Source: Nitrospira sp. (GTDB lineage Bacteria > Nitrospirota > Nitrospiria > Nitrospirales > Nitrospiraceae). From it: 55,384 nt of DNA. The translations under genes were made by a program, and so were the position numbers. Each line of letters opens with the position of its first letter. Within the stretch, counting starts at the first letter, position 1. The stretch is from the NCBI GenBank assembly GCA_019636815.1, contig JAHBWT010000016.1, forward strand, positions 1 through 55,384. The letters are read 5' to 3'. This document shows, piece by piece, positions 27,394 through 36,122 of the stretch. The notes under the pieces are model-generated. The model was not told the DNA's origin. It saw only the letters and a program-made list of their open reading frames with translations, and searched no databases.

Positions 27394-28527
27394 ATGGCTT
27401 CTGTGTCAAAACGTGATTACTATGACATTCTCGGTGTCGATCGGAACGCCTCTGACGACGACCTGAAGAAGGCCTACCGCAAACTGGCGCGTCAACATCA
27501 TCCGGACCTCCAGACCGGCGACCATCAGAAAAAGGCTGCCGAAGAGAAGTTCAAAGAGATCAACGAAGCCTACGAAACGTTGAGTGATCAGGACAAGCGA
27601 AAACGCTATGACATGTTCGGTCATGCCGGCGCGCAACAGGGAGCGGGCGGTTTTGACGGATTCGACTTCGGTCGTGGCGGTTTTGGAGATGTCTTTAACG
27701 ACATTTTCGAAGACTTTTTCAGCCAAACTCGAGGCGGCGGTGGCAGTCGAGCCGAACGTGGGAACGACCTCCAGTACAATCTCGAAATCACATTTGAAGA
27801 AGCCGTCTACGGGAAAGAAGCCAAACTCAAGATTCCGCGGTGGGAAGTCTGCGTGGACTGTAAGGGTACCGGGGCCAAGTCAGCCGCGGCTATTAAAGCC
27901 TGCGCAAGCTGCAAAGGCGCCGGGCAACTTCGGTTTCAACAGGGATTCTTCAGTGTCAGCCGGCCATGCGGACAATGCGAAGGGACCGGCCGTATCGTGA
28001 CGGACCCCTGTACCGCATGCCAGGGCCGCCAACGGGTATACAAGGAGCGCACGATCGCCGTGCATATTCCCGCTGGCATCGAAACCGGCATGCGCCTTCG
28101 TCTCTCAAACGAAGGCGAGCATGGCCCGAATAACGGCCCCGCTGGCGATCTCTATGTGGCGATTACCGTCAAGCCTCATTCGATCTTTCAGCGAAAAGGT
28201 CTTGATATCTCTTGCGATGTTCCAGTCAATCTCGTGACGGCCGTGCTCGGTGGAAAGGTCGAAGTTCCGACTCTCAAAGGGAATACCGTCATCAAAGTGC
28301 CGCCCGGTACCCAACACGACAAAGTCCTCCGTATCAAAGGTCTTGGAATCCCCAGCTTGAAGGGAGGCGGAACCGGCGACCAGATCTATACGATCAAGAT
28401 CCAAATTCCCACCAAATTGACAGCCCGTCAAAAAGAACTGCTGATGGAGTATGCCAAGGAAAGCGGCATGACCATGGAAACCAACGGCGATGGCTTCTTC
28501 GACAAGATGAAGACCTTCTTCGAGTAG
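27394..28527 (+). CDS. dnaJ: Chaperone protein DnaJ (Hsp40)
   Basis: J-domain co-chaperone that delivers substrates to DnaK and stimulates its ATPase. Residues 5-75 form the J domain (DYYDILGVDRNASDDDLKKA, then ARQHHPDLQTG with the HPD tripeptide), followed by a Gly/Phe-rich linker (GGFDGFDFGRGGFGDVFND). The zinc domain has four repeats: CVDCKGTG, CASCKGAG, CGQCEGTG and CTACQGRQ; the last lacks the final Gly but keeps both Cys. Two C-terminal beta domains end the protein at 377 residues, the type I DnaJ size. The frame is open to 27355 but the ATG at 27394 directly precedes the J domain. Confidence 0.96.
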   Translation: MASVSKRDYYDILGVDRNASDDDLKKAYRKLARQHHPDLQTGDHQKKAAEEKFKEINEAYETLSDQDKRKRYDMFGHAGAQQGAGGFDGFDFGRGGFGDVFNDIFEDFFSQTRGGGGSRAERGNDLQYNLEITFEEAVYGKEAKLKIPRWEVCVDCKGTGAKSAAAIKACASCKGAGQLRFQQGFFSVSRPCGQCEGTGRIVTDPCTACQGRQRVYKERTIAVHIPAGIETGMRLRLSNEGEHGPNNGPAGDLYVAITVKPHSIFQRKGLDISCDVPVNLVTAVLGGKVEVPTLKGNTVIKVPPGTQHDKVLRIKGLGIPSLKGGGTGDQIYTIKIQIPTKLTARQKELLMEYAKESGMTMETNGDGFFDKMKTFFE

Positions 28528-28557
28528 ACTGCCCCTCCATGTTCTCCAGAGCCCCAC

Positions 28558-29298
28558 ATGCCTGTATTTTTCGTACCTCAAGAATGTGTGGTGTTACCGG
28601 CCATCTCCATTACCGGTGATCTACTGACTCACCTCCGAGACAGTCTGCGCGTCGCCACAGGCGAAACTGTATGGTTCGGGAATGGAAAAGGTACAAGGTA
28701 CCGCGCCGAAATCGCCGATGTTTCGAAACGAGCCATCGCAGCTCATATTGTCGAGACAATCCAGGAACCACCCCGCTGCACTCCCCGCCTAATCCTAGGC
28801 CAATCGCTGCTCAAGGGTGAAAAGATTGATTGGGCTATTCAGAAAGCCACTGAACTGGGTGTGGATGAACTTGTACCGATCGAGAGCCGGCACAATGTGG
28901 TGCAACTCAAAATCGATCGCGTGGACCACCAACTCGTCCGCTGGCAACGCATTGCGTTAGAAGCCGCCCAACAATCTGAACAGTGGCACGTACCGAAGAT
29001 CGCCCAGCCACGACCCCTCTCAGAACTCTTAGCCGACCATGTGACCGGCACCACGATCCTCATGCTTGCCGAGCGGCAGGAGGGGAAGAGTCTCCAAACG
29101 GTTGGACTACCACAAGACACAGACGGATCCGTGCTGGTCTTGGTCGGGCCGGAAGGAGGCTGGAGCCAGGAGGAAATAGAGACGGCCAAGCAGGCAGGAG
29201 CCGAAACCATTACCCTTGGTCAACACATCTTAAAATCTGAAACGGCCGCTATTGCCACCATCGGCATTCTCCAATCACGACTTGGGGAACTAGGATAG
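28558..29298 (+). CDS. rsmE: 16S rRNA (uracil(1498)-N(3))-methyltransferase
   Basis: Methylates U1498 of 16S rRNA with SAM. The protein starts MPVFFVPQECVV, has the PUA-like N-terminal domain (HLRDSLRVATGETVWFGNGK), and the SPOUT-type knot at the C-terminus with LGQSLLKGEKIDWAIQKATE, GVDELVPIESRH, VLVLVGPEGGWSQEEIETAK and TLGQHILKSETAAIATIGIL. Length 246 is normal. It follows dnaJ by 30 bases, a common arrangement of rsmE with dnaJ in many bacteria, so the chaperone operon probably extends through it. A possible terminator lies at its end. Confidence 0.95.
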   Translation: MPVFFVPQECVVLPAISITGDLLTHLRDSLRVATGETVWFGNGKGTRYRAEIADVSKRAIAAHIVETIQEPPRCTPRLILGQSLLKGEKIDWAIQKATELGVDELVPIESRHNVVQLKIDRVDHQLVRWQRIALEAAQQSEQWHVPKIAQPRPLSELLADHVTGTTILMLAERQEGKSLQTVGLPQDTDGSVLVLVGPEGGWSQEEIETAKQAGAETITLGQHILKSETAAIATIGILQSRLGELG

Positions 29299-29330
29299 AC
29301 ACGCATCCCTGGGAGTTACCTAGTTTTTCT
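29288..29330 (+). terminator. Possible rho-independent terminator after rsmE
   Basis: AACTAGG (29288-29294) can pair with CCTAGTT (29319-29325), leading straight into a run of T (GTTTTTCTTC). The left arm lies within the last codons of rsmE and the loop is about 24 bases, longer than usual, so this is a tentative end signal for the grpE-dnaK-dnaJ-rsmE transcript. Confidence 0.35.
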
Positions 29331-29508
29331 TCTCGTCCGATTCTTCCAATCTTCAGACTCGGGGCTATATTCAGCTTTCGGCCTAGGGATAGTCCCAGGA
29401 TCGCCCATCTGCAGTTGTGTTTATAGTCGGAGGCTGTGATAGGATCTTCCTGCGGATTGATGTTGAAGTAAGGACGGGCTGCGCTCAGTCAATCCCAGGC
29501 TATACCTC

Positions 29509-30171
29509 ATGTCGTTGCTGAAACCCACGGTGCTCATCGCCGACGACCATCCGCTTGTGGCGGAAGGGCTGCGACAACTGCTTGAGTCAGACTTTGAGGT
29601 TCTTGGAACAGTAGGTAATGGTGATGATCTGGTGCAGCAGGTGCGATCGTTGCGACCGGACATCGTGCTCCTCGACGCAGTGATTCCTCCGGACAACGGC
29701 TTCAATACGGCACGGCGTCTTCGAGAGACCGTGTCTAGTTGCCGAATCATTTTTGTCACGATGCTTGATGAGCCGACACACGTCAGCGAGGCCTTTCGTG
29801 TCGGGGCCAAGGGGTATGTTTTAAAACAGTCGATCTCCTCGGATCTGATCACAGCCATGCGGACCGTGCTCCGAAATGAGCAGTACCTCTCACCTGGGAT
29901 TAGGGGAGAAGTTCGGGAGTCAGTGGAATATCCGTGGACCAAGCCGGGAGGCTTTACCGTTCAGCTGACTGAACGGCAACGCCAAATCCTGCAGCTGCTT
30001 TCCCGAGGAGATTCCACGAAAGCCATTGCCGGCACACTAAAGATCTCTCCGAAGACCGTCTTATTCCACAAAACCAGTATCTTTAAAAAGATCGGCGTAC
30101 GCTCACCCAGCGACCTCACGAAGTTCGCGCTCACTCACGGCCTGACATCACTGTCCACTTCAAAACGCTAG
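29509..30171 (+). CDS. NarL/FixJ-family response regulator
   Basis: A 220-residue two-component regulator. The receiver (residues about 6-125) has VLIADDHPLVAEGLRQLLES, phospho-acceptor Asp in PDIVLLDAVIPPDNGFN, the Thr-type switch FVTMLDEP and Lys in GYVLKQSISSDLITA. The C-terminal LuxR-type helix-turn-helix reads LTERQRQILQLLSRGDSTKA and GTLKISPKTVLFHKTSIFKK. It therefore binds DNA after phosphorylation by a NarX-like (HisKA_3) kinase; kinases of that type occur at 41694 and 48927, but the pairing is unproven. It has no kinase next to it and converges with a clearly related regulator at 30264. Confidence 0.9.
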   Translation: MSLLKPTVLIADDHPLVAEGLRQLLESDFEVLGTVGNGDDLVQQVRSLRPDIVLLDAVIPPDNGFNTARRLRETVSSCRIIFVTMLDEPTHVSEAFRVGAKGYVLKQSISSDLITAMRTVLRNEQYLSPGIRGEVRESVEYPWTKPGGFTVQLTERQRQILQLLSRGDSTKAIAGTLKISPKTVLFHKTSIFKKIGVRSPSDLTKFALTHGLTSLSTSKR

Positions 30172-30263
30172 TACTTAAGACAATAAAGAAAAAGTAAAGA
30201 CCAGGGGGTGTCGTGCCCATTTGCCCGAGCACCTCAGTGAGGTTGAGACGGTGTGAAACCTTC

Positions 30264-30944
30264 TCACTCTTGGGGAGGGGCAACGGCCTGGAGTGTAATG
30301 ATACCGTTGGCGATCGCATATTTTGTAAGCTCTGGGCGGGTTTTGAGGCCAAGGTCTTTCATGATGCGAGTACGATGGAACTCCACGGTCTTGGTCGAAA
30401 CATTCAGGATCGCGGCGATTTCCTTTGTGGAGCGCCCCTCGGCCACCAACTGCAGCACCTCACGCTGTCGCGGGCTCAGGGTATGGTCGAATCCCCTTCC
30501 CTCAGTCTCTCTATCCCCTGCCTGCGCCGGTCGGTTCATATACTCCACGAGACCTTGAGCAACGCTCGGAGAAATATAGGTGTTGCCTTTCAGCACCTCT
30601 CTCACTGCGTGCTGAAGTTCATTGGAGAGTGATTGCTTGAGCACATACCCTGCCACACCGACGCGGAAGGCCTCCACGACAAAACCCTGATCGGCATGCA
30701 TGGTCAACATCAACATCTTGATGTTGGGGTCCACCTGTTTGATCTGCCTGGCTGCATCTAAACCGTTCAGCAGAGGTAATGAGATGTCGATGATGATCAA
30801 ATCCGGGTGTTTTTCCGTAACGGCCCTGATCAGTGAACGGCCATCCGAGAAGATACCCACGACCTCCACTTCGGGCTCGAGCAGTTTTTGAATTCCCTCC
30901 GCAACCAACAGATGGTCATCCGCGATCAATATTCGTGGTTTCAT
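30264..30944 (-). CDS. NarL/FixJ-family response regulator
   Basis: A 226-residue regulator built like its convergent neighbour. The receiver shows ILIADDHLLVAEGIQKLLEP, phospho-acceptor Asp in LIIIDISLPLLNGLDAARQI, LMLTMHADQGFV and the conserved Lys in AGYVLKQSLSNEL; the DNA-binding domain reads LSPRQREVLQLVAEGRSTKE and LNVSTKTVEFHRTRIMKDLG. A strong ribosome binding site (GAAGGAGG) lies ahead of the ATG. It is an orphan with no adjacent kinase. Similarity to the 29509 regulator, especially VAEG[LI]..LLE and the GYVLKQS box, suggests an old duplication. Confidence 0.9.
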   Translation of the reverse strand: MKPRILIADDHLLVAEGIQKLLEPEVEVVGIFSDGRSLIRAVTEKHPDLIIIDISLPLLNGLDAARQIKQVDPNIKMLMLTMHADQGFVVEAFRVGVAGYVLKQSLSNELQHAVREVLKGNTYISPSVAQGLVEYMNRPAQAGDRETEGRGFDHTLSPRQREVLQLVAEGRSTKEIAAILNVSTKTVEFHRTRIMKDLGLKTRPELTKYAIANGIITLQAVAPPQE

Positions 30945-31164
30945 CGGAGGCCTCCTTCGCCATGGGACGCAGATCCGTATGCACCTATCTATTTGTACCT
31001 ATGGCGCACAGTGTTATCTTTGAGGTGTTAAAAGTCAAGGGCAGCCCTAACCACAGGAATCGAAGTCAGCGGATACGCGATGCGGAGATATGAGTTCGGA
31101 TCGGAGAGCTATAGCGGTCGGCGCTCTTTCAGCAGGGACACATGGCACTCATCGCTTGCGATGG

Positions 31165-31431
31165 TCAACGTTTCGTCTTCTTGACTTGGCTCCGTGCCGC
31201 CCTGGCTCGTCCTCCTTTTCGACCACCCTTACGAGCCGGACTTTTGTCAGTTGGCTTTCCTCGCCCGCCTCCCTCTGGTTTCTTTCCGCCCTTATTCATT
31301 TTGTTCACGGTCGCCCACGCGCGGCGCTCGGCCTCGTCCTCTGATACGCCTCGTTGTCTATACCCCTCCTCGATCTTGGCGGCCTTCCTTTTTTGCTTCC
31401 CTGTGTACTTTGATTTGTCTCCTCGCGGCAT
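31165..31431 (-). CDS. Small basic KGG-like protein (plasmid-stabilisation-type annotation)
   Basis: An 88-residue hydrophilic protein starting MPRGDKSKYTGKQKRKAAKI, with an AGGAGAC ribosome binding site. A central predicted helix, GYRQRGVSEDEAERRAWATV, is followed by a Lys/Gly/Arg-rich tail (NKGGKKPEGGGRGKPTDKSP, RKGGRKGGRARAARSQVKK). Proteins of this layout are sometimes annotated 'plasmid stabilization protein', a name with little functional basis; the tail suggests nucleic-acid binding. Ten further codons upstream are open (from 31461) but lack a ribosome binding site. It follows the CBS-domain gene by about 65 bases on the same strand. Confidence 0.7.
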   Translation of the reverse strand: MPRGDKSKYTGKQKRKAAKIEEGYRQRGVSEDEAERRAWATVNKMNKGGKKPEGGGRGKPTDKSPARKGGRKGGRARAARSQVKKTKR

Positions 31432-31497
31432 GAGGTCTCCTTTCGCCTGGTCCACGCCCATTTCGGCTGTGTCTCAGACACACCGGAACCTGGCATA

Positions 31498-31914
31498 TTA
31501 TGACGACACGTGCTGAAGAACACCGCTGGAAGCGGCAGCATCCCCCCCTTTTGTTGCGAGGTCTCCCAACGAGACGATTCCCACCAAGTGTTGTGAGCGC
31601 GACAGAATGGGGAGCCGGCGAATTTGTCGCTCCGACATCAGCCGGCCGGCCTGTGCCGAATCTTCATCCTCATAACAAAAGTGCATCTCCTCCGTCATGA
31701 CCTCTTTAATACGTGTCATTTTTGGCTCGCGACCGGGTGCTATGACTCTCACGACTAGGTCACGATCGGTCAACATTCCGACGAGTCGTTTGCCATCACA
31801 GACCGGAATGGACCCCACGTTCAATCTTGCCATTTGGACAGCAGCATCGGCGACCGGCGCGTCCGGGCTGAGCACTTCCACATCACGCGTCATGATGTCT
31901 TTGATTTGAGGCAT
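31498..31914 (-). CDS. Two-CBS-domain protein
   Basis: A 138-residue cytoplasmic protein made almost only of a CBS pair: the first unit MPQIKDIMTRDVEVLSPDAP through GSIPVCDGKRLVGMLTDRDL, the second IKEVMTEEMHFCYEDEDSAQ through RRLPILSRSQHLVGIVSLGD. CBS pairs bind adenosine nucleotides or related ligands and act as energy or redox sensors; the target here is unknown. The chosen ATG has AGAAGGGGG upstream; the frame is open to 31977. The short C-terminal tail after the second CBS carries no other domain. It is the first gene of a two-gene unit with the basic KGG-like protein. Confidence 0.82.
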   Translation of the reverse strand: MPQIKDIMTRDVEVLSPDAPVADAAVQMARLNVGSIPVCDGKRLVGMLTDRDLVVRVIAPGREPKMTRIKEVMTEEMHFCYEDEDSAQAGRLMSERQIRRLPILSRSQHLVGIVSLGDLATKGGDAAASSGVLQHVSS

Positions 31915-32596
31915 GGCGTTCCCCCTTCTGAATAGTGAGTTGTCCATAGGGCACCCGCTTCGATCATGCGGCACCACAGACGTCCACAGGAAATTGCTTG
32001 TACCTGCGTGATCATACTATCCATTCCATATCCTCAGGCCCGTCCCCATGCTGCCACAATGCTGTTTGACTCGCTCAGCCCGCACTCAATATCTCTTCTC
32101 TTCTACTCCACAGAACTTCAAGGTAGATGCTGGAACACCCTCTCGATGCAGGACATTCTTTCCCTAGTTCCATTGACATCAAAATCGGCTGGGCCTGCTC
32201 TGCATCGGGGGGTTCTGCATGGCGCGAGGGATCAACTTGAAGATCGCCAGCCTATCGGTTTTTCGCGACCTCTTTATGTCAGGATCCTCTCGGCTGATTG
32301 CAGAATTGTCCAACCAATGCCTAGGGAGGCCGGATTCCAAAACTAGGCGGGAGACTAGTCGAAGAATCAGACGGAGAACATTAGGGTATGCAGAACAGCA
32401 GAACATGCCGAAGAATGGTCATATCACTAAGAAAAGATGTGAAAGGAGGCCAAAAAGTCGATGTCGAGATGTCGATAGGGCAGATAGCCTCACCTAGCGG
32501 TGGGTATGTGACCAAGATCTCAAGATCTATGGTCAGGTATTTCGAAGAAATCTTCCATGTAACACGAATGCGTGATTTCCAAGGAGGAGACTTTCC
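31915..32596. other. Intergenic region of about 680 bases with no supported gene
   Basis: Several short frames occur on both strands, but none has a ribosome binding site together with convincing protein composition. A TTGACA hexamer stands at 32174-32179 without a good -10 partner. The region should contain the promoters of the CBS gene (leftward) and of the BON lipoprotein gene (rightward). Confidence 0.5.
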
Positions 32597-32920
32597 ATGA
32601 AGAATTTCATGACGTGGTGTATCGGTTTGGCCCTGTTGGGTGCGGTAGGCTGTCAATCGACGACCGGTAAGACCGCAAGTCGAGCCATGACGGATACCGC
32701 CATCACTGCCTCAGTTCAGGCGAAGTTGACAGCCGACAAAATATTCAACTTCTCGCGGATCGACGTGGACACGGAACGAGGCATTGTCACTTTGAACGGA
32801 GTCGTTCAAACGTCACAGGAACGAGAGCGCGCGGAGCATTTGGCGAAGGAGGTCGGTGGAGTCAGAGCATTAAACAACAATCTGCAGATTCAGGACCAGG
32901 TTCCGAAGGCCACGAATTAG
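32597..32920 (+). CDS. BON-domain lipoprotein
   Basis: A 107-residue envelope lipoprotein. The N-terminus MKNFMTWCIGLALLGAVGCQ is a lipoprotein signal with lipobox GAVGC (lipidated Cys19). One BON domain follows: DTAITASVQAKLTADKIFN, IDVDTERGIVTLNGVVQTSQ and ERAEHLAKEVGGVRALNNNL, the OsmY-type phospholipid-binding fold linked to osmotic and envelope stress. Asp in the position after the Cys is absent, so outer-membrane targeting is likely if Lol rules apply. An almost perfect AAGGAGGAGA ribosome binding site lies ahead. It is followed by the hemerythrin gene on the same strand. Confidence 0.85.
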   Translation: MKNFMTWCIGLALLGAVGCQSTTGKTASRAMTDTAITASVQAKLTADKIFNFSRIDVDTERGIVTLNGVVQTSQERERAEHLAKEVGGVRALNNNLQIQDQVPKATN

Positions 32921-33032
32921 GAGATTCAGTCAGGCGAGCTGGAGCGGGTATCGACCGAGTAGTGGATCCAGTCGACCGTCTCCGGCCGCTCGCCGGCTCG
33001 GTGACCGGCGGCGGATTACGAAGGAGGACGCG

Positions 33033-33527
33033 ATGAATAAGGAGATAGCGATTACTGTTGAGCAATCGACAGAGCTTCTGAATATGTTGCAAAACGATCA
33101 TGGGAAGGTCAAAGAGCTCTTCGAGCAGTTCGAACAAACGGCCGATATGGAGGAGCGTGGAGCCATCATCAGATCGGCTCTGAAGGAATTGGAAGTGCAT
33201 GCCGAACTGGAAGAGAAAATCATCTATCCGGCCCTCCGAGAGCTCCTCGAGGACGATGGACTGATCACTGAGTCTTTAGAGGAGCATCATGTGGTTGACC
33301 TCCTGATCAAAGAACTGAAGGGCTCGCATGTGAAACAGGATCGGAGAGACGCCAAATTCACGGTCCTGGCCAAGAACGTCAAACACCACATCAAGGAAGA
33401 GGAGGAAAGTTTGTTCCCTGAAGCCCTCGTGCTCGACTTGGACTGGGAAGCCTTATCAGCGAAAGTCGAAAAGAAGAAGGCGCAGCTCGGATCTCGAGAG
33501 CCCCCTTCAAAGCGACGCCACGTATGA
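33033..33527 (+). CDS. Hemerythrin-domain protein (HHE cation-binding)
   Basis: A 164-residue all-helical protein of the hemerythrin/HHE family, which carries a di-iron site for oxygen, nitric oxide or iron handling. Likely ligands are His in MLQNDHGKVKEL, His and Glu in LEVHAELEEKIIYPAL, His in SLEEHHVVDLLIKEL and His with Glu in NVKHHIKEEEESLFPEAL. It has a strong GAAGGAGGACG ribosome binding site. The C-terminal 25 residues are Lys/Arg-rich (KVEKKKAQLGSREPPSKRRH). Position between the BON lipoprotein and YihY genes points to a general stress role, which is inference. Confidence 0.85.
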   Translation: MNKEIAITVEQSTELLNMLQNDHGKVKELFEQFEQTADMEERGAIIRSALKELEVHAELEEKIIYPALRELLEDDGLITESLEEHHVVDLLIKELKGSHVKQDRRDAKFTVLAKNVKHHIKEEEESLFPEALVLDLDWEALSAKVEKKKAQLGSREPPSKRRHV

Positions 33528-33798
33528 TGATGGGCCGCAAGATTCGAACGCCGCGTTCAAGACCCCGACGTATCCGGTACGCTGTCATCCGCTTATGAAC
33601 CAGGCTTCCAAATGGAATGTCGCCAGGACTGTGGTGATTGGCGGTCAATTGCCAAGGAACTTGGTCCGGCATAAGAAGTACTCATATCTAGAGGTAGCGT
33701 GTGAGGGATTCGGATAGATGAACCGGTCCATGCGGTCACTGCGTTAAGATCACACCCCGAGAAAGCAGGTGGTCAAGAGGCAGTTCGAGGAGGAAGGC

Positions 33799-34713
33799 AT
33801 GAGGTCGTCGGGTATATCGGTGACGGGCCCGGTCAATCTCTGGAAGCAAGGCGGCCTGGACTGGCTCGAATTGGGGCGTCGTCTTTGGAAGGATATTCAG
33901 GATGACGAAGTGTTGGGCCGCGGCGCGCAGCTGGCATATTATTTCCTCCTGGCCTTGTTCCCGATGCTCCTGTTCCTCACAGCCTTGCTCGGCTTGTTCC
34001 CGATCAATACGTCGACGTCGGCTCTTCTGCTGTACGCTGAAGAGTTCCTGCCCGCAGATGCGCTTGGCCTCCTGCAACGGTACTTGGATAATGTCGTCCA
34101 GGGCAGTGGGAAAGATATCCTCTCCTTGGGCATTCTGGGGGCGCTGTGGGTCTCGTCGAGCGGAGTGACCGCGATCATCGACGCGTTGAATGTCGCGTAC
34201 AATGCGACCGAAACGCGGCCATACTGGAGGGTCCGGCTCATCGGCATTCTCCTCACGATAGGCTTGGCGGGGTTCGTCATTCTGTCCGCAGTGCTCGTCT
34301 TGTACGGCGATCAATTGGTGGAGTGGGCCTCCGAGTTTTTCGGGATCGGAAGGTTCTTCGAGATGATGTGGAAAGTGCTCCAATGGCCTCTGGCCTTTGC
34401 CCTGATGCTGTTGGCCATCGCCATCATTTATCGCGTCTGCCCCAACGTGAAGCATGAATGGCGTTGGGTGGTCCCGGGTGCCGTCTTTGCCGTCCTCCTC
34501 TGGCTGTGCATTTCGCTGGCCTTCAAGCTGTATGTGGCCAACTTCGGGAACTATAACGCGGTGTATGGATCCATCGGCGGTGTGATCGTGCTCATGCTCT
34601 GGCTGTATCTTAGCGGAACCGTGATTTTGCTCGGCGGCGAGATCAATGCCGAGCTCAACGCCGCAGCTCGACGTCATGCTCGGCCAGGGAGGATCTCGCC
34701 CCAGGACGAGTGA
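33799..34713 (+). CDS. YihY/BrkB-family inner-membrane protein
   Basis: A 304-residue integral membrane protein with about six predicted helices, formerly misnamed ribonuclease BN. Typical segments are LGRGAQLAYYFLLALFPMLL, LGILGALWVSSSGVTAIIDA, LNVAYNATETRPYWRVRL, WRWVVPGAVFAVLLWLCISL and NYNAVYGSIGGVIVLMLWLY. The family's function is unsettled; envelope or transport roles are proposed. The ATG at 33799 follows GAGGAGGAAGG, whereas the frame opens with a GTG at 33769 that lacks such a site. The C-terminus is Arg/Pro-rich and cytoplasmic. The AI-2E-type permease gene follows on the same strand. Confidence 0.87.
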   Translation: MRSSGISVTGPVNLWKQGGLDWLELGRRLWKDIQDDEVLGRGAQLAYYFLLALFPMLLFLTALLGLFPINTSTSALLLYAEEFLPADALGLLQRYLDNVVQGSGKDILSLGILGALWVSSSGVTAIIDALNVAYNATETRPYWRVRLIGILLTIGLAGFVILSAVLVLYGDQLVEWASEFFGIGRFFEMMWKVLQWPLAFALMLLAIAIIYRVCPNVKHEWRWVVPGAVFAVLLWLCISLAFKLYVANFGNYNAVYGSIGGVIVLMLWLYLSGTVILLGGEINAELNAAARRHARPGRISPQDE

Positions 34714-34845
34714 TGAGTCTTCGAGGAGCAGATCATATCGCCAATGGGACGTCCTGGGGCGTTTCAGCCATTCCGGGTCCCGAAGGAGGAGGCCGGTGTC
34801 ACCTCTGCATGCGCCGCCAGTGCAGGATCTCCTTGGAGATGCATC

Positions 34846-35931
34846 GTGCCTGATCGCCGAGCCGTCGACCGGCACTTATGGGAAATTGTGGCGGTCAGGG
34901 ACCTGTTCTGGATCCTCGGCATTCTGTTGTTCGGCTGGATCGGCTACGTTCTACAGTCAATTCTCACCCCGATTCTTCTTGGGCTCGGCTTCGCCTATCT
35001 CTTTAATCCGTTGATCACGCACATGCACCGCCGCTGGGGTGTCCCGCGGCTCCTCACGATCAGTCTTCTCATTGTGCTGCTGGTCCTCCTGTTGGGAGCG
35101 ACGTTGGTGTGGATCGGACCAATCTTTTCAAACCAGCTGATGGCGTTGATAGATAAGATTCCACATTATGTCACGACGCTCGCAACTCATTATAAGGTGG
35201 ATCTGGGCAGCCTCTTTCCGCAGATGGCCGATGTAACCGTCACGATCAAGAAAGACCCCATGAGTATCCTGGGGCCGTTGTTCACGGGCACCGGGCAGGC
35301 CTTCGGCCTGCTCGGAACCGTCATCGGTTCCACGCTGAACGTCACGCTGGTCCTGGTGCTGGTTCCGATTTTTTTCATCCTGTTTGCCTTGGACTTTGAA
35401 AGCCTCACCTCCCGCATGATGATGTTCATCCCTCTCGCGTCTCGTCCCCGAGTCACCAACATGCTGGAGCGCATGGATCACGCCGTCAGCGGATTCTTTC
35501 GAGGCCGTCTCCTAGTCGGCCTCATCACCGCCGCAATGTATTCGTTCGGATGGGCCCTCGCAGATGTGCCGTATTGGTCACTGCTCGGGATTGCAACCGG
35601 AGTCTTGACCATTATCCCCTATGCATCGGCCGTTGGGTGGCCTCTCGCCGTCATGCTCAAGTACCTGGACGTGCTGGCCTCACCGGATAGCGGCTCTGGC
35701 TGGTTGGCGATCGTGGTGTGGCCGAGCGTCACCTATCTGGCCGTGCAGTTCGTCGAAAGTTGGATCCTCACGCCATGGATCCAGAGTCAATCGCTGGATC
35801 TGAGCGCGACGACGGTGATGATTGTCGTCCTGATCGGCGGCGCGGTCGGTGGGTTCTTCGGTCTGCTGCTTGCCATCCCGATTACAGTCTGCATGAAGAT
35901 TCTCCTGGAAGAATACGTGTTATCGCACTGA
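34846..35931 (+). CDS. AI-2E family (PerM-like) transporter
   Basis: An inner-membrane permease of about 361 residues from the chosen GTG, with about eight predicted helices. Diagnostic segments include VRDLFWILGILLFGWIGYVL, LLGLGFAYLFNPLITHMHRR, the soluble segment IDKIPHYVTTLATHYKVDLG, GFFRGRLLVGLITAAMYSFG, ATGVLTIIPYASAVGWPLA and WILTPWIQSQSLDLSATTVM. Family members export small molecules or act as Na+/H+ antiporters; the ligand is not predictable. The frame opens at an ATG at 34744, but its first 34 codons do not look like protein, and GTG 34846 has a GGAG eight bases upstream. It follows YihY by about 130 bases. Confidence 0.85.
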   Translation: MPDRRAVDRHLWEIVAVRDLFWILGILLFGWIGYVLQSILTPILLGLGFAYLFNPLITHMHRRWGVPRLLTISLLIVLLVLLLGATLVWIGPIFSNQLMALIDKIPHYVTTLATHYKVDLGSLFPQMADVTVTIKKDPMSILGPLFTGTGQAFGLLGTVIGSTLNVTLVLVLVPIFFILFALDFESLTSRMMMFIPLASRPRVTNMLERMDHAVSGFFRGRLLVGLITAAMYSFGWALADVPYWSLLGIATGVLTIIPYASAVGWPLAVMLKYLDVLASPDSGSGWLAIVVWPSVTYLAVQFVESWILTPWIQSQSLDLSATTVMIVVLIGGAVGGFFGLLLAIPITVCMKILLEEYVLSH

Positions 35932-36122
35932 TCGGTTTCGGAGCCCTGACGGTGTTCCTGCAAACAGGAGATGGGTCAAATCGACGGCCATAGCAGACCG
36001 GCATGCGAGAGGATCCATCTTGGAGACGTCGAAAGACTGACCATGCCACGGCCCACCAACAAGAGCGGCTCGTGCTCGGTGCTATGCCGTCTGAGTGAGG
36101 CACAGGGCGGTTCGTCATACCT

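Noticed and set aside
33736-34875. 379-codon minus-strand frame over the YihY gene
   Set aside because: Rich in Gln, His, Arg, Pro and Glu with no domain, while the plus frame has clear membrane helices and a strong ribosome binding site.
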